Shown: positions 40,201 to 52,155, numbered from the stretch's first letter. The stretch is 64,000 nt of DNA from Hyphomicrobiales bacterium (GCA_900471525.1 UCEZ01000010.1:18599-82598); one strand, 5' to 3'. The notes: generated from the sequence alone by a model not told the origin. Numbers and translations are program-made.

Positions 40201-41529
40201 TTATTTCGAGGCGGTCAGCTTGTTGATGGCAGCCTCGATGGTCAATGTTTCGCGAGCGCCGGTCTTGCGGTCCTTGAGCTCGACCTCGCCATTGGCGACG
40301 GAACGCGGGCCGGCAATGATCTGCACGGGAACACCGATCAGGTCGGCGGTCGCAAACTTCGTGCCGGCACGGTCGTCCTTGTCGTCGTACAGCGTATCGA
40401 ATCCTGCGTTGTTGAGTGCAGCATAAATCTTTTCGCACGCCGCGTCGCAGGCGTCATCGCCGGATTTCATGTTGATGACAACCGCGTCGAACGGTGCGAT
40501 CGAGGTCGGCCAGATGATGCCGTTCTCGTCATGCGAGGCTTCGATGATGGCGGGAACCAGCCGGGTCGGGCCGATGCCGTAGGAGCCCATGTGCACGGTA
40601 TGCTCTTTGCCGTCCGGCCCTTGCACCTTGGCGCCCATGGCTTCGGAGTATTTCGTGCCGAAATAGAAGATGTGGCCAACCTCGATGCCGCGCGCCGAAA
40701 CCTTCGAAGCCTCTTCGATCGCATTGAAGGCAGCTTCGTCGTGCATCTCCGAGGTGGCAGCGTAGAGCGACGTCCACTTGTCGAAGATCGCCTTCATGGC
40801 GGCCGCGTCCCAGAAATCGGTGTCGTCGGTCGGGATATCGAAATCCAGGAAGTTCTTGTGGCAGAAGACTTCCGATTCACCGGTGTCAGCAAGGATGATG
40901 AATTCATGGCTGAGATCGCCACCGATGGGGCCGGTGTCGGCGCGCATCGGAATGGCGCGCAGGCCCAGGCGCGAGAAGGTGCGCAGATAGGCCGCAAACA
41001 TGCGGTTGTAGGAATCCACAGCGCCTTCGCGGTTGAGATCGAAGGAATAGGCATCCTTCATCAGGAACTCACGCGAGCGCATGGTGCCGAAGCGCGGACG
41101 GATCTCGTCACGGAACTTCAGCTGGATATGGTAGAGATTGAGCGGCAGGTCCTTGTAGGACTTCACGTAGGAGCGGAACACATCGGTGATCATCTCCTCG
41201 TTGGTCGGACCGTAAAGCATCGGACGGTCCTGCCGGTCCTTGATGCGCAGCATTTCCTTGCCGTAAGCGTCGTAGCGTCCGCTTTCCTGCCAGAGTTCTG
41301 CCGATTGCAGCGTCGGCATCAACAGTTCGACGGCGCCGGCCCGGTTCTGCTCTTCGCGGATGATGGCGTTGACTTTGTCCAGAACCCGCTTGCCCAGCGG
41401 CAGCCAGGTATAGATGCCGGCCGACTGCTGGCGAACCATGCCGGCACGCAGCATCAGCCGGTGCGAGACGATCTCCGCTTCCTTCGGGTTTTCCTTCAGA
41501 ATGGGCATGAAAAAGCGGGACAGGCGCAT
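40201..41529 (-). CDS. proS: Prolyl-tRNA synthetase
   Basis: The class II synthetase has 442 residues, the short alphaproteobacterial form without the editing insertion found in E. coli ProS. Motifs include [16 protein letters not shown], the motif 2 region [21 protein letters not shown] and motif 3 SYGIGPTRL. The anticodon-binding domain is at the C-terminus. Lack of the insertion means Ala-tRNA(Pro) would have to be cleared by a separate factor such as ProXp-ala. It is first in the proS-lolCE-lolD unit. Confidence 0.97.
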   Translation of the reverse strand: MRLSRFFMPILKENPKEAEIVSHRLMLRAGMVRQQSAGIYTWLPLGKRVLDKVNAIIREEQNRAGAVELLMPTLQSAELWQESGRYDAYGKEMLRIKDRQDRPMLYGPTNEEMITDVFRSYVKSYKDLPLNLYHIQLKFRDEIRPRFGTMRSREFLMKDAYSFDLNREGAVDSYNRMFAAYLRTFSRLGLRAIPMRADTGPIGGDLSHEFIILADTGESEVFCHKNFLDFDIPTDDTDFWDAAAMKAIFDKWTSLYAATSEMHDEAAFNAIEEASKVSARGIEVGHIFYFGTKYSEAMGAKVQGPDGKEHTVHMGSYGIGPTRLVPAIIEASHDENGIIWPTSIAPFDAVVINMKSGDDACDAACEKIYAALNNAGFDTLYDDKDDRAGTKFATADLIGVPVQIIAGPRSVANGEVELKDRKTGARETLTIEAAINKLTASK

Positions 41530-41913
41530 GGATGGTTTCCGGAACTTGATGCACTTCGCACTATCGTTGGATTCGGGCGAAATAACGTTGAGCTTGCAGA
41601 CCCTGCGCGCTTACCGATCGCGCAAACGGGCACTGCCGTTTGATTGTTTGCCGCGACCATCCGGCCAGTTGATTCCACAGGAAGGATGCACCGCGCTCAA
41701 GCGTTCATAGACGCTTCGAGGCAGGAAGAAAACCCGTCATCTTTGCGGGCGCCACACCTTACGGAAGCCGGAATTTCAAGGCCGGGAAAACGAAAAAGCC
41801 TGCGTCAAAAAGGCACGGTAGTAACAGGATTTCGACTGAAGTTGTCAACGGAAAAATTTTATCCAACTGTAGCAAAAATGCAAAAAAATCTGATGACAAC
41901 GCATAATGTTTGA
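41530..41913. other. Intergenic region upstream of proS
   Basis: About 380 bp with no supported gene. It should contain the proS promoter on the minus strand and, at its right end, a -10-like CATAAT (41902-41907) for the candidate RNA on the plus strand. Confidence 0.4.
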
Positions 41914-42077
41914 GCTAGTTTTGGCTCACAAAAGAGGCAGGGAGATTAAATTCTTGTCGATTTCGCGGTCAAGTCTTGGGAGGATAAGATCTTAGGCGCG
42001 GTTACACGCAGCCACCGGTAACGGATAAGGATCACGCGATACTTTAAAGAACAAGGCTTTTAGCCTTGTTTTTTTTT
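41914..42077 (+). ncRNA. Candidate small RNA ending in a strong intrinsic terminator
   Basis: An excellent terminator lies at 42050-42077: stem AACAAGGCT/AGCCTTGTT followed by seven more T. No protein gene on the plus strand ends here. Upstream are a possible -10 (CATAAT, 41902-41907), a 5' hairpin TGAGC/GCTCA (about 41911-41928), and an internal GTTAC/GTAAC hairpin (42001-42021). This fits a small RNA of roughly 160 nt. The -35 is weak and the 5' end is a guess. The hairpin could also serve the leftward DUF1467 gene, but the T-run is on the wrong side for that. Confidence 0.45.
42050..42077 (+). terminator. Strong orphan intrinsic terminator
   Basis: A perfect 9-bp stem with a 3-base loop (42050-42070) is followed by T at 42071-42077; with the stem's last TT this is nine T in a row. 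No annotated plus-strand gene lies upstream. Confidence 0.85.
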
Positions 42078-42223
42078 GACTTTTTTACAGAGCCGCACAT
42101 AAGCAAGAAAAGCATCCTGCCGAGTCGTGACGTTTTTATGACAGGCGTCTCAAATGACGCTGCTTGACTCACGGTAAGCCGTCGCTATCGCAACAGAAGA
42201 TGTCGCACGGGCAACAGGCAGCC

Positions 42224-42493
42224 TCAGTAGAACTTCGGCGCGAACTGCGGGATTGCATCAAGGCCATAGCCGAAACGCACGGAGAGAACGTACCACGCGA
42301 CGTGGATAACGGCCGCGAGTACAGAGGTCATCAGGAAGACCCGAAGCGGCCGAAAGCGAGCCGGCGCACTCTCTACACTTCCCGGCACGATCTCGTTCTC
42401 CTCCGCCTGCGTCCGCAAGCCGATTGGCAGCACGATGAACAGCGTCAGCCACCAGATGATGAAGTAGATCGCGAAGATGGAAAAGATCGGCAT
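42224..42493 (-). CDS. DUF1467 family membrane protein
   Basis: The 89-residue protein has two membrane helices (IFAIYFIIWWLTLFIVLPIG and LMTSVLAAVIHVAWYVLSV). The stretch LFIVLPIGLRTQAEENEIVPG is the DUF1467 signature. Function is unknown. It follows mce by 111 bp on the same strand, the usual alphaproteobacterial order rnj-mce-DUF1467-proS. Confidence 0.9.
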   Translation of the reverse strand: MPIFSIFAIYFIIWWLTLFIVLPIGLRTQAEENEIVPGSVESAPARFRPLRVFLMTSVLAAVIHVAWYVLSVRFGYGLDAIPQFAPKFY

Positions 42494-42604
42494 GGTGGTT
42501 TCTCACTGCGAAGGAAGGTGGATTCTCCCCTTGGCATTGCGCTTTGGAGCGGTGTTATAGCGCTTTCACGCCTGCCCGACAAACATAAGGCTCGCGCCCT
42601 TCTG

Positions 42605-43009
42605 TCACACCTGTTCCAGTTCGATCAGCGTGCCGAAGAAATCCTTCGGGTGAAGAAACAGGACCGGCTTTCCATGCGCCCCGATCTTCGGGCTGCCGTC
42701 GCCGAGAACCCTGCCTCCTGCAGCAACGAGGCTGTCGCGCGCGCCTAAGATGTCATCGACTTCGTAGCAGATATGGTGCATGCCGCCGGCGGGGTTCTTG
42801 GCAAGGAAGGCTGCGATCGGCGAGTCTGCGCCGAGTGGCTCCAGAAGCTCCACTTTCGTATTCGAAAGCGTGACGAAGACGACGCTGACACCGTGCTCCG
42901 GCAGAGCTTCCGGCTCCGTGACCGAGGCGCCGAGCACCGACCGATATCGCTCCACCGCTTCTGCAAGATCCGGCACGGCGAGAGCGATGTGATTGACACG
43001 TCCAAGCAT
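42605..43009 (-). CDS. mce: Methylmalonyl-CoA epimerase
   Basis: The 134-residue protein has the vicinal-oxygen-chelate fold. Metal ligands are visible in RVNHIALAVPDL and GGMHHICYEVDDI, and a C-terminal Glu in GTLIELEQV. It interconverts the (S) and (R) epimers of methylmalonyl-CoA in propionate breakdown. ATG 43009 has AAGGCGG at the right distance. It lies 31 bp after rnj. Confidence 0.93.
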   Translation of the reverse strand: MLGRVNHIALAVPDLAEAVERYRSVLGASVTEPEALPEHGVSVVFVTLSNTKVELLEPLGADSPIAAFLAKNPAGGMHHICYEVDDILGARDSLVAAGGRVLGDGSPKIGAHGKPVLFLHPKDFFGTLIELEQV

Positions 43010-43040
43010 GTATCCGCCTTTCGCGTAACCTTTCAGGCCG

Positions 43041-44708
43041 TCAGAGCTTGTTGATGAATACGGTAACGACCGGCTTCTTGCCCCAAACCTCATTGGCGGT
43101 GCCGCGGATCGCGCGGCGCACCGCTTCCGTCACCAATGCAATATCCTTGCGCTTGCCGCGCGGGATGCTTTCGACGGCGCCAAGAACCGCATCATAAAGG
43201 GTGTCGTTCATGTCCTCGCCCTCGTCATCGAATTCCGGCAGGCCGATCGGAACGACAATCGGGTCGGACGCGAAATCATAGCGTGCATCGAGAACGACGT
43301 TGACCGAGACATGGCCGGCAAAAGAGAGCTTGCGGCGCTCGCCGATGCCCATTTCCTCAAAATCGCCGATCAGGCTGCCGTCCTTGTAGATGCGGCCGTG
43401 CGGCGCCGTGCCGATCACCGTTGCCGGTCCCGGAGCAAGACGCAGGATATCGCCGTTGCGCACGCGCGGAACGGTCTTGATGCCGGATTGCAGACCAAGT
43501 TCGGCCTGTGCCGTCAGATGTGCCGCCTCGCCGTGCACCGGCACCAGCATTTGCGGCCGTGTCCATTGGTACATCTGCTGCAACTCGTTGCGACGGGGAT
43601 GGCCGGAGACGTGAACGAGCGCTTCGGTGTCGGTGATGATGTGGATACCCTGTTCGACCAAGCCGTTCTTGATATCGTTGATCGCCTTCTCGTTGCCGGG
43701 AATGGCGCGCGAGGAAAACACCACGGTGTCGCCCGCCGTCAGGGCGACGTTGCGCATCTCGTCACGCGAAATTTTCGCCAAGGCAGCGCGGGATTCACCC
43801 TGGCTGCCGGTCAGGATGACGACGACCTTGTCGCGTGGGATATAGCCGAACTCGTCTTCGGCGATGAACGGGTTCAGTCCCTCCATCAACCCGACGTCGC
43901 GGGCCACATCGCAGACACGCTTCATCGAACTACCGAGAAGCAGGACTTCACGCCCAGCGGCAGCCGAAGCCTTGGCGATCGACCGGATGCGGCCGACATT
44001 GGACGAGAAGGTGGTGATCGCCACGCGGCCCTTGGCGTTCTCGATGATCTTGGTGAGGCTCGCAGAAACCTCCTCTTCCTGGGGCGACACGCCATCGCGC
44101 ATCGCATTGGTGCTGTCGCACATCAGCGCCAGCACGCCCTCGTCTCCGATCGCACGGAACCGCGCCTCGTCCGTCAAAGGACCGAGTGACGGCGCATGAT
44201 CGATCTTCCAGTCGCCGGTATGGACGATATTGCCGAGCGGGGTGCGGATGACCAGCGACATCGGCTCCGGGATCGAATGGTTGACGCCGACTGCTTCGAT
44301 TTCGAACGGACCGACATTGATGCGGTCACCTTCCTTGAAGATGGTGATCGGCACTTCGGCGCGGCTGCGCTCGTAAGAGCGCTTGGCTTCCAGCATGCCG
44401 GCGGTGAACGGCGAGGCATAGACCGGCACATTCAGGCCCGGCCAGAGATCGGCAAGCGCGCCATAGTGGTCTTCGTGGGCATGGGTGATGATGATGCCCT
44501 TCAAGTTCCTGCGCTCTTCGGCGAGAAACCGGATATCGGGCAGCACCAGGTCGACGCCAGGCAGGTCGAGGCCCGGGAAGGTCACGCCGCAATCGACCAT
44601 GATCCACTGGCGGTGGGAGGGCGTACCGTAGCCGTAAAGGGCCAGGTTCATGCCGATTTCCCCAACTCCGCCCAGCGGCAGGAAGACGAGTTCGTCTTGT
44701 TTGCTCAT
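43041..44708 (-). CDS. rnj: Ribonuclease J
   Basis: The 555-residue enzyme is a metallo-beta-lactamase/beta-CASP RNase. The metal motif is IITHAHEDHYGAL, with further ligands in VHTGDWKIDH; the beta-CASP part has HVSGHPRRNELQQMYQW and PVHGEAAHL. RNase J has 5'-exonuclease and endonuclease activity and matures rRNA and mRNA ends in alphaproteobacteria. ATG 44708 gives the canonical SKQDELVFLPLGGVGEIGMN start. It is 34 bp after birA in the nuo-linked gene string. Confidence 0.96.
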   Translation of the reverse strand: MSKQDELVFLPLGGVGEIGMNLALYGYGTPSHRQWIMVDCGVTFPGLDLPGVDLVLPDIRFLAEERRNLKGIIITHAHEDHYGALADLWPGLNVPVYASPFTAGMLEAKRSYERSRAEVPITIFKEGDRINVGPFEIEAVGVNHSIPEPMSLVIRTPLGNIVHTGDWKIDHAPSLGPLTDEARFRAIGDEGVLALMCDSTNAMRDGVSPQEEEVSASLTKIIENAKGRVAITTFSSNVGRIRSIAKASAAAGREVLLLGSSMKRVCDVARDVGLMEGLNPFIAEDEFGYIPRDKVVVILTGSQGESRAALAKISRDEMRNVALTAGDTVVFSSRAIPGNEKAINDIKNGLVEQGIHIITDTEALVHVSGHPRRNELQQMYQWTRPQMLVPVHGEAAHLTAQAELGLQSGIKTVPRVRNGDILRLAPGPATVIGTAPHGRIYKDGSLIGDFEEMGIGERRKLSFAGHVSVNVVLDARYDFASDPIVVPIGLPEFDDEGEDMNDTLYDAVLGAVESIPRGKRKDIALVTEAVRRAIRGTANEVWGKKPVVTVFINKL

Positions 44709-44742
44709 TGAATGATTGCGCCTTGTTTCTTCTAAAGAAGTC

Positions 44743-45510
44743 TTATCCAAAAAATACATCGCCCGCGGCGATGCGTTGAACCATGCCAGCGCCCATATCG
44801 AGCATCAGCCGGCCGTCCTCATCTATGCCTTCGAACCGCCCGGAAAGCGAGCGATCCGGCAGGTTGACCGTGATCTTCTGGCCTATTCCGCCAGCGGCGG
44901 ACCGCCACTGTGCAATAATCTCTGCTACGCCGTCGCCGCGATTCCAGACGTTCAATGCCTCGGCCATGCTGCGGAACAGGTGGGCGAACAATTCGTCCGG
45001 CGAAACGGCAGCACCCTCCGCCTGCAGGCTCGTCACGGGGTAGAGCCCATGGTCGGGCGCCAGAGCGACATTGATGCCGCAGCCGATGACCAGCGCATGA
45101 TGCCCGTTTGGCAGCCCCTCGCCTTCCAGCAAGATACCGCAGCACTTCTTAGCTGCAATCAGAATATCGTTCGGCCACTTAATCGAGACCGGATTGGAAC
45201 CCGGCGGCATCACGGCCTGGATGGCCCGGTGCACCGCAACGGCAACCGCGAGCGGCAGAGAATGCAGCTTGTCCATCGGCGCCGGATCAATCAATAGCAA
45301 CGAAGCGTAGAGATTGCCCGGCTCTGACGCCCAAGCACGACCACGCCGGCCACGTCCTTGAATCTGCCGCGTCGCGGTGATCCAGTGAAGCCCAGTGTCA
45401 CCGGCGCGAGCCCGGACCAGGCATTCCGTGTTCGTCGACCCGACATCGCCCAAGGCAGTATGCCGGAAGTCATCGAGCGCGATCCTGCCGATCCGGTCCT
45501 GTCCGGTCAA
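44743..45510 (-). CDS. birA: Biotin--[acetyl-CoA carboxylase] ligase
   Basis: The 255-residue enzyme attaches biotin to BCCP. The biotinyl-AMP loop [12 protein letters not shown] is present, with [10 protein letters not shown] and the C-terminal domain [12 protein letters not shown]. There is no N-terminal HTH, so unlike E. coli BirA it is not a repressor. It starts with TTG overlapping the nuoN stop (TTGA), so it is translationally coupled to complex I genes. Confidence 0.95.
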   Translation of the reverse strand: MTGQDRIGRIALDDFRHTALGDVGSTNTECLVRARAGDTGLHWITATRQIQGRGRRGRAWASEPGNLYASLLLIDPAPMDKLHSLPLAVAVAVHRAIQAVMPPGSNPVSIKWPNDILIAAKKCCGILLEGEGLPNGHHALVIGCGINVALAPDHGLYPVTSLQAEGAAVSPDELFAHLFRSMAEALNVWNRGDGVAEIIAQWRSAAGGIGQKITVNLPDRSLSGRFEGIDEDGRLMLDMGAGMVQRIAAGDVFFG

Positions 45511-46949
45511 AAGAAGGTCCGCGCTGCGACTTCGGCCGCCGTGCCAATCGGTCCACCGATCAGCACATAGGCAAGAACGAACAGACCAGAGAGACCATAG
45601 ACGAGGCGCAGTACGCCGGAGGGACGTGCAAATTCGTCCTTCGCATCATCGAACCACATCAGCTTGATAACGCGCAGGTAGTAGTAGGCACCGACGACGG
45701 AAGCGAGAACGCCGATGACGGCCAGCGCGTAGAGATGCGCTTCAATGGCGGCCATGAACACGAAATACTTGGCGAAGAAACCGGCCAGCGGCGGGATGCC
45801 GGCCAGTGAGAACATCATGACCGTCAGGACTGTCGCCATAAGCGGATTGGTCTGCGAAAGGCCGGCAAGGTCGTCGACGGCTTCGACGTGATTGCCGTCC
45901 TTGCGCTTCATTGCCATGATGCAGGCAAATGTGCCGAGCGTCATGACCATGTAGACCAACATGTAGATCAGCACACCGCGCACACCGGCCATTGAGCCGC
46001 TGGCCAGACCAACGAGCGCATAGCCCATATGGCCGATCGAAGAATAGGCCATCAGACGCTTGATGTTCTTCTGGCCGATCGCCGCGAAGGAACCGAGCAA
46101 CATCGAGGCAATGGAAATGAACACGACGATCTGCTGCCAGTCGGTGACAATCGACTCGAACGGCGTGATCACAAGTCGGATCAGCATCGCCATCGCAGCA
46201 ACCTTCGGAGCGGCGGCGAAGAAGGCGGTCACCGGCGTCGGCGCACCTTCGTAAACGTCCGGCGTCCACATGTGGAAGGGGACGGCGGAAATCTTGAAGG
46301 CGATACCGGCAAGAATGAAGACGAGGCCGAAAATCAGGCCGAGCGAACGGCCCTCCGCGGACAGCGCGGCCGCGATGCCCTCGAAACCAGTATGGCCGGT
46401 GAAGCCATAGACCAGTGACATGCCGTAAAGCAGCATGCCCGACGACAAGGCGCCGAGAACGAAATATTTGAGGCCGGCTTCCGTCGAGCGGAGATTATCA
46501 CGGTTCATAGCGGCAACGACGTAGAGCGCCAGCGACTGCAGTTCGAGCGCCAGATAGACAGAGATCAGGTCATTGGCCGAGATCATCAGCAGCATGCCGA
46601 GCGTGGCGAGCACGATCAGCACAGGGAATTCGAACCGGTCGATACCGGTTGAACGCGCCTCGCCCGCCGACATGATCAGCGCCACCATGGATCCGATCAG
46701 CGTCAACACCTTCATGAACTTGGCAAACGGATCAGACAGGAACGCGCCGCCATAGGCCTGACCGTCGCCGGTCTGCCAGATAAGCCAGACGCCGGAAACG
46801 GCGAGCAGCCCGACGGCGAGGCCGGTGACCAGACCCGACGATTTCTCGCCGGAGAAGACACCGATCATCAACAGGACCATGGCGCCAACGGCAAGGATCA
46901 GCTCCGGCGTCGACAGGTGCAGGCTAGCGAGGAATGTTTCAGCAGTCAT
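45507..46949 (-). CDS. nuoN: NADH-quinone oxidoreductase subunit N
   Basis: NuoN is one of three antiporter-like proton-pumping subunits of complex I. The 480-residue protein has about 14 helices. Characteristic segments are [20 protein letters not shown] and [20 protein letters not shown], with conserved membrane Glu and Lys residues. It is last of the nuo genes, 18 bp after nuoM. Confidence 0.97.
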   Translation of the reverse strand: MTAETFLASLHLSTPELILAVGAMVLLMIGVFSGEKSSGLVTGLAVGLLAVSGVWLIWQTGDGQAYGGAFLSDPFAKFMKVLTLIGSMVALIMSAGEARSTGIDRFEFPVLIVLATLGMLLMISANDLISVYLALELQSLALYVVAAMNRDNLRSTEAGLKYFVLGALSSGMLLYGMSLVYGFTGHTGFEGIAAALSAEGRSLGLIFGLVFILAGIAFKISAVPFHMWTPDVYEGAPTPVTAFFAAAPKVAAMAMLIRLVITPFESIVTDWQQIVVFISIASMLLGSFAAIGQKNIKRLMAYSSIGHMGYALVGLASGSMAGVRGVLIYMLVYMVMTLGTFACIMAMKRKDGNHVEAVDDLAGLSQTNPLMATVLTVMMFSLAGIPPLAGFFAKYFVFMAAIEAHLYALAVIGVLASVVGAYYYLRVIKLMWFDDAKDEFARPSGVLRLVYGLSGLFVLAYVLIGGPIGTAAEVAARTFF

Positions 46950-46967
46950 TTCAATCCCGTCCTGTCG

Positions 46968-48479
46968 TCATTTCGCCGAAAGCGCAACATCTTGCGCTGC
47001 CTGCACGGCCGCAGTGTAGTTGTTTACGAGCACATCCACCGAGGCTGCCGTCGCATCGAACACCGGAGCCGGATAGACGCCGAAGAAGATGGTCAGGACG
47101 ACCAGCGGATAGAGCAGAGCCTTTTCACGGCCGGAGAGATCCAGCAGCGACTTCAGGCTGTCCTTCTCCAATGCACCGAAGATCACGCGGCGATAGAGCC
47201 ACAGCGCGTAGCAGGCAGACAGAATGACACCGGTCGTCGCGAAGAAGGCAACCCAGGTATTGGCCCGGAAGGCGCCGAGCAGCGTGGTGATTTCGCCGAC
47301 GAAGCCGGAGGTACCGGGAAGACCGACATTGGCCATGGTGAAGACCATGAAGGCGACCGCATATTTCGGCATGTTGTTGACGAGGCCACCATAGGCACTG
47401 ATCTCGCGGGTGTGCGTACGGTCATAGACGACACCGACACAAAGGAAGAGCGCGCCGGAGACGATGCCGTGCGACAGCATCTGGTAGATCGCCCCCTGCA
47501 CGCCCTGGATATTGGCAGCGAAGATACCCATCGTCACGTAACCCATGTGGGCGACGGATGAATAGGCGATCAGCTTCTTGATGTCGGACTGCATCATCGC
47601 CACCAGCGAGGTGTAGATGATCGCCACGACCGACAGCGTGAAGACGAACGGCGCGAAATATTCGGATGCCAGCGGGAACATCGGCAGCGAGAAGCGCAGG
47701 AAGCCGTAGCCGCCGAGCTTCAGGAGAACACCCGCCAGGATGACGGAACCGGCTGTCGGCGCCTGAACGTGCGCGTCGGGAAGCCAGGTATGGACCGGCC
47801 ACATCGGCATCTTCACCGCGAAGGAGGCAAAGAAGGCAAGCCACAGCCATGTCTGCATCTGGCGAGGGAACTGATAGGCGAGCAGTTCGGCGATATCCGT
47901 AGTGCCCGCCTGCCAATACATCGCCATGATGGCGAGCAGCATCAGCACCGAGCCGAGCAGCGTGTAGAGAAAGAACTTGTAGGACGCATACACGCGATCC
48001 TTGCCGCCCCAGACGCCGATGATGATGAACATCGGGATCAGGCCGGCTTCGAAGAACACGTAGAACAGCACGATATCGAGCGACACGAAGACGCCGATCA
48101 TGAATATTTCCAGGAGAAGGAAAGCGATCATGTAGGCCTTCAGGCGCTTCTCGATCGTGACCCAGCTTGCCAGAATGCAGAAGGGCATGAGGAAAGCCGA
48201 CAAAACCACGAACAGCACCGAGATGCCGTCAACGCCGAGATGGTAGGAAATACCAGTGCCGAGCCAGGCATGCTTTTCCACCATCTGGAAACCAGGGTTC
48301 GACTTGTCGAAATTCCACCAGATAATAAGCGACACGATGAACGTAGCGATCGTCGTCACAAGCGAAATATTCAGGATGTTACGGCGGCCGGAAACGCTGT
48401 CTTCACGCGTCAGGAGCAAAAGAAGGACACCCGCGAGCGGCAAGAAGGTGACCAACGAAAGAATGGGCCAATCGGTCAT
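46968..48479 (-). CDS. nuoM: NADH-quinone oxidoreductase subunit M
   Basis: NuoM is an antiporter-like proton-pumping subunit of complex I. The 503-residue protein has about 14 helices, including [20 protein letters not shown] with the key Glu and [20 protein letters not shown]. Its ATG overlaps the nuoL stop by one base (TGATG). Confidence 0.97.
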   Translation of the reverse strand: MTDWPILSLVTFLPLAGVLLLLLTREDSVSGRRNILNISLVTTIATFIVSLIIWWNFDKSNPGFQMVEKHAWLGTGISYHLGVDGISVLFVVLSAFLMPFCILASWVTIEKRLKAYMIAFLLLEIFMIGVFVSLDIVLFYVFFEAGLIPMFIIIGVWGGKDRVYASYKFFLYTLLGSVLMLLAIMAMYWQAGTTDIAELLAYQFPRQMQTWLWLAFFASFAVKMPMWPVHTWLPDAHVQAPTAGSVILAGVLLKLGGYGFLRFSLPMFPLASEYFAPFVFTLSVVAIIYTSLVAMMQSDIKKLIAYSSVAHMGYVTMGIFAANIQGVQGAIYQMLSHGIVSGALFLCVGVVYDRTHTREISAYGGLVNNMPKYAVAFMVFTMANVGLPGTSGFVGEITTLLGAFRANTWVAFFATTGVILSACYALWLYRRVIFGALEKDSLKSLLDLSGREKALLYPLVVLTIFFGVYPAPVFDATAASVDVLVNNYTAAVQAAQDVALSAK

Positions 48480-50500
48480 CAGAAGGAGCTCCCGAGCATC
48501 ATCCAGGTAACAAGCGCCGCGATGCCGATGAGCATTACGAAGGCGTAGTGATAGAGGTAACCGGTCTGCAGGCGAACGACGCGGTCGGTAACGTCCATGA
48601 CACGGGCGGCAATGCCGTTCGGGCCGTAGCCGTCGATAACCCTGCCGTCACCCTCCTTCCACAGGAACGTGCCGAGGCGCTTGGCCGGGCGGACGAACAG
48701 GAAGTCGTAGATTTCGTCGAAATACCACTTGTTGAGCAGGAACTGGTAGAGAACGCGATGCTGATCAGCCAGGTACTTCGGCGTTTCAGGCGCACGGATG
48801 TACATGTACCAGGCGGTGAGCAAGCCGAGAAGCATGGCGATGAACGGGCTCAGCGCGACCATGGCCGGGACGTGATGGAAATGCTCGAGCAACTCGTTTT
48901 CAGGCGAGGTAAACAGCGCCCCCTGCCAGAACTCCGCATATTCGTGACCGTAGAAGCGTCCTTCGAACGCCATGCCCGCGGCAACTGCGCCGACCGCCAG
49001 AAGGAACAACGGCACCAGCATCACCATCGGCGATTCATGTACATGGTGCATGACCTCATGGCTCGCGCGCGGCTTGCCGTAGAAAGTCATGAAAATCAGG
49101 CGCCAGGAATAGAAGCTGGTGAAGCAGGCGGCAATGACGAGGAGCGCGAAGGCAAAGCCAGAGACCGGTGAATGCGATGCGTAGGCAGCCTCGATGATGA
49201 TATCCTTGGAAATGAAGCCGGCAAGACCAATCCCTGAGAAGGGAATACCAACGCCGGTAATAGCCAACGTGCCGATCATCATCGTGGCGAAGGTCCATTT
49301 GATGTGCTTACGCAGGCCGCCCATGTAGCGCATATCCTGTTCGCCATCGACGGCATGGATGACCGAGCCGGCGCAAAGGAACAAAAGCGCCTTGAAGAAA
49401 GCGTGCGTGAACAGGTGAAATATCCCAGCGCCGTAGGCGCCGCTGCCGAGCGCCACGAACATGTAGCCCAGCTGCGAGCAGGTCGAATAGGCGATGACGC
49501 GCTTGATGTCGTTCTGCACAAGGCCGACAGTGGCCGCGAAGAAGGCGGTGATCGCACCAACGATGGTCACGACCATCAGTGCCGTATGGGACAGTTCGAA
49601 CAGCGGCGACATGCGGGCGACGAGGAATACGCCGGCGGTGACCATGGTTGCGGCATGGATGAGCGCCGACACAGGTGTCGGGCCTTCCATCGCGTCCGGC
49701 AGCCAGGTGTGCAGCAGGAACTGCGCCGACTTGCCCATCGCGCCCATGAAGAGCAGCAGGCAGATCGCAGTGATCGCATGTGCCTTGTCGAGATGCATGC
49801 CAAAGAGGTTGATGACGGCTTCGCCGGCCGCATGCGCGCCTTCCGTAGCCGCGCCGTGGGCTTCGCCGGCCGGCAGATAGGTCGAGGCCGCCGCGAAGAT
49901 CGTTTCGAAACTGATCGAGCCGAACAGGACGAAGACACCGAAGATGCCGAGCGCAAAACCGAAGTCGCCGACACGGTTGACCACGAAGGCCTTGATGGCC
50001 GCCGCGTTCGCCGACGGCTTCTTGTACCAGAAGCCGATCAGCAGATAGGACGCCAGACCCACGCCTTCCCAACCGAAGAACATCTGCAGGAGGTTGTCGG
50101 ACGTGATCAGCATCAGCATCGCGAAGGTAAACAGCGACAGATAGGCGAAGAAGCGCGGCCGGTTCGGATCGTGGTGCATGTAGCCGATCGAGTAGATGTG
50201 AACCAGGCAAGAGACCGTGTTGACGACGACGAACATGACGGCCGTCAGCGTATCGACGCGGAAGGCCCATTCAGCATCGAAGCTGCCGGACTGGATCCAG
50301 CGCATCACCGTGACCTTGATCATCTCCGTCTCGCCCATCGCGACGTTGAAGAAGACGATCCAGGACAGGACTGCCACGATGATCATGAAACCGCTGGTGA
50401 CGTATTCCGAAGCCTTGGCGCCGATCGAGGTGCCGAACAGACCCGCGATCAGGAAGCCGATCAGCGGCAGGAAGACGATAGCTTGAATAATCGTATTCAT
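48479..50500 (-). CDS. nuoL: NADH-quinone oxidoreductase subunit L
   Basis: NuoL is the distal proton pump with the long lateral helix. The 673-residue protein has [40 protein letters not shown] and [20 protein letters not shown]. The C-terminal region after about 580 holds the lateral helix and last membrane segment. A His-rich, Ala-rich insert around residues 210-235 looks like a lineage-specific loop. Confidence 0.97.
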   Translation of the reverse strand: MNTIIQAIVFLPLIGFLIAGLFGTSIGAKASEYVTSGFMIIVAVLSWIVFFNVAMGETEMIKVTVMRWIQSGSFDAEWAFRVDTLTAVMFVVVNTVSCLVHIYSIGYMHHDPNRPRFFAYLSLFTFAMLMLITSDNLLQMFFGWEGVGLASYLLIGFWYKKPSANAAAIKAFVVNRVGDFGFALGIFGVFVLFGSISFETIFAAASTYLPAGEAHGAATEGAHAAGEAVINLFGMHLDKAHAITAICLLLFMGAMGKSAQFLLHTWLPDAMEGPTPVSALIHAATMVTAGVFLVARMSPLFELSHTALMVVTIVGAITAFFAATVGLVQNDIKRVIAYSTCSQLGYMFVALGSGAYGAGIFHLFTHAFFKALLFLCAGSVIHAVDGEQDMRYMGGLRKHIKWTFATMMIGTLAITGVGIPFSGIGLAGFISKDIIIEAAYASHSPVSGFAFALLVIAACFTSFYSWRLIFMTFYGKPRASHEVMHHVHESPMVMLVPLFLLAVGAVAAGMAFEGRFYGHEYAEFWQGALFTSPENELLEHFHHVPAMVALSPFIAMLLGLLTAWYMYIRAPETPKYLADQHRVLYQFLLNKWYFDEIYDFLFVRPAKRLGTFLWKEGDGRVIDGYGPNGIAARVMDVTDRVVRLQTGYLYHYAFVMLIGIAALVTWMMLGSSF

Positions 50501-50507
50501 TGGCCGC

Positions 50508-50816
50508 TCAGCCCTTCATCATGTTGACGTCTTCCACGGCGATGGAGCCGCGGTTGCGGTAGAAGACGACGAGAATTGCAAGACCAATGGCGGCTTCCGC
50601 GGCCGCGACGGTCAGAATGAACAGGGCGAACACCTGGCCGGTGATGTCGTTCAGGAACGACGAGAAGGCGACCATGTTGATGTTCACCGCAAGCAGGATG
50701 AGTTCCACCGACATCAGAATGATGATGACGTTCTTCCGGTTGAGGAAGATGCCGAAGACGCCCAGCGTGAACAGGATGGCGCTGACGGTCAGATAGTGGG
50801 AAATACCGATTTCCAT
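50508..50816 (-). CDS. nuoK: NADH-quinone oxidoreductase subunit K
   Basis: NuoK is a three-helix membrane subunit that carries two functionally important membrane Glu residues. The 102-residue protein shows both: [20 protein letters not shown] and [16 protein letters not shown]. It lies between nuoJ (29 bp) and nuoL (7 bp). Confidence 0.97.
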   Translation of the reverse strand: MEIGISHYLTVSAILFTLGVFGIFLNRKNVIIILMSVELILLAVNINMVAFSSFLNDITGQVFALFILTVAAAEAAIGLAILVVFYRNRGSIAVEDVNMMKG

Positions 50817-50845
50817 GATGTTTGTTCCTTGACCTCGCGTCCGTC

Positions 50846-51460
50846 TTAAAGGCCCTGCCCCGACTTCACCTTGACCACTTCAACTGCGGTCTTCGGCGTG
50901 CGGGCAACCTGTGTGGGAATATCCTGGCGCTTGATGTTTTCGCGGTGGCGCAGCGTCAGCACGATGGCGCCGATCATCGCGACTAGGAGAACAAGGCCGG
51001 CGATCTGGAAGAAGTAGACATAATGCGTGTAGAGCACGTCGCCGAGCGCTGCCGTATTGGTACGATCGGTCACGGCCGGGATCGGCATCGAGATCGACTT
51101 GGCGATTTCCGGCGAGAACGAGCTGCCGCCGACCACGATGATCAGTTCGGCAGCCAGAATGAGGCCGATCAGAGCGCCGACCGGCGCATAGTCAAGCACC
51201 CCTGCCCTGAGTTCCGTGAAGTCAATGTCGAGCATCATCACCACGAAGAGGAAGAGAACCGCAACGGCGCCGATATAGACGACCAGCAGGATCATCGCCA
51301 GGAACTCGGCGCCGGTCAGAAGAAAGAGACCGGCCGAATTGAAAAACGTCAGGATCAGGAACAGCACGGAATAAACCGGGTTGCGCGCAGAGATAACCAT
51401 GAACGCCGACGCAACCGCGACGAATGAAAAAAGATAGAAAAAAAGAGCCTGCAGACCCAT
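50846..51460 (-). CDS. nuoJ: NADH-quinone oxidoreductase subunit J
   Basis: NuoJ is a five-helix membrane subunit near the quinone cavity. The 204-residue protein begins [20 protein letters not shown] and contains [20 protein letters not shown], the conserved helix with the pi-bulge region. ATG 51460 follows AAAAAGGC; the longer frame upstream is polar and atypical. A 139-bp gap separates it from nuoI, the longest in the operon. Confidence 0.96.
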   Translation of the reverse strand: MGLQALFFYLFSFVAVASAFMVISARNPVYSVLFLILTFFNSAGLFLLTGAEFLAMILLVVYIGAVAVLFLFVVMMLDIDFTELRAGVLDYAPVGALIGLILAAELIIVVGGSSFSPEIAKSISMPIPAVTDRTNTAALGDVLYTHYVYFFQIAGLVLLVAMIGAIVLTLRHRENIKRQDIPTQVARTPKTAVEVVKVKSGQGL

Positions 51461-51599
51461 GATCGGTGCCTTTTTCGTCTTCCCCGGGTAGGCATGGCCG
51501 ACTGGCCATCCTTCCCACTGGCGCACCGGATGTCCCGGCCAACGCCCTAAATCTGATTGACGCCCGCCCCAAGGGCAGGCGCAGTCCCGTTGCAGCGGC

Positions 51600-52091
51600 T
51601 CAGCGGTAAGGCGAGTCCATTGCGATGTTGCGGGCGATTTCCCGTTCCCAACGGTCGCCGTTGGCGAGCAGCCGGTCCTTGTCGTAGTAGAGCTCTTCAC
51701 GCGTCTCGGTGGCGAACTCGAAGTTCGGGCCTTCGACGATCGCGTCTACCGGACAGGCTTCCTGGCAGAAACCGCAATAGATGCACTTCACCATGTCGAT
51801 GTCGTAGCGCACCGTGCGGCGGGTGCCATCGTTGCGGCGCGGGCCGGCTTCGATGGTGATCGCCTGGGCAGGACAGATCGCCTCGCACAGCTTGCAGGCA
51901 ATGCAGCGCTCTTCGCCGTTCGGATAACGGCGCAGCGCATGCTCGCCGCGGAACCGCGGGCTGATCGGACCTTTTTCAAACGGATAGTTCAGCGTCGATT
52001 TCGGCGCGAAGAAATAGCGCATCGACAGGAAGAACGCACCGACGAATTCCTTGAGGAACAGCGAACTGACGGCTTGCGAGATACTTGCCAT
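51600..52091 (-). CDS. nuoI: NADH-quinone oxidoreductase subunit I
   Basis: NuoI carries two [4Fe-4S] clusters (N6a and N6b) that pass electrons to NuoB. The 163-residue protein shows both ferredoxin motifs: [14 protein letters not shown] and [17 protein letters not shown] 52091 is six bases after GGAGG; two upstream start codons (TTG 52097, ATG 52094) are too close to that site. Confidence 0.97.
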   Translation of the reverse strand: MASISQAVSSLFLKEFVGAFFLSMRYFFAPKSTLNYPFEKGPISPRFRGEHALRRYPNGEERCIACKLCEAICPAQAITIEAGPRRNDGTRRTVRYDIDMVKCIYCGFCQEACPVDAIVEGPNFEFATETREELYYDKDRLLANGDRWEREIARNIAMDSPYR

Positions 52092-52155
52092 CATCAACCT
52101 CCAAACATGCCGGCTTGGGAGACGCCAGCTGATTTTGCGAAACGGGAAACGGACA

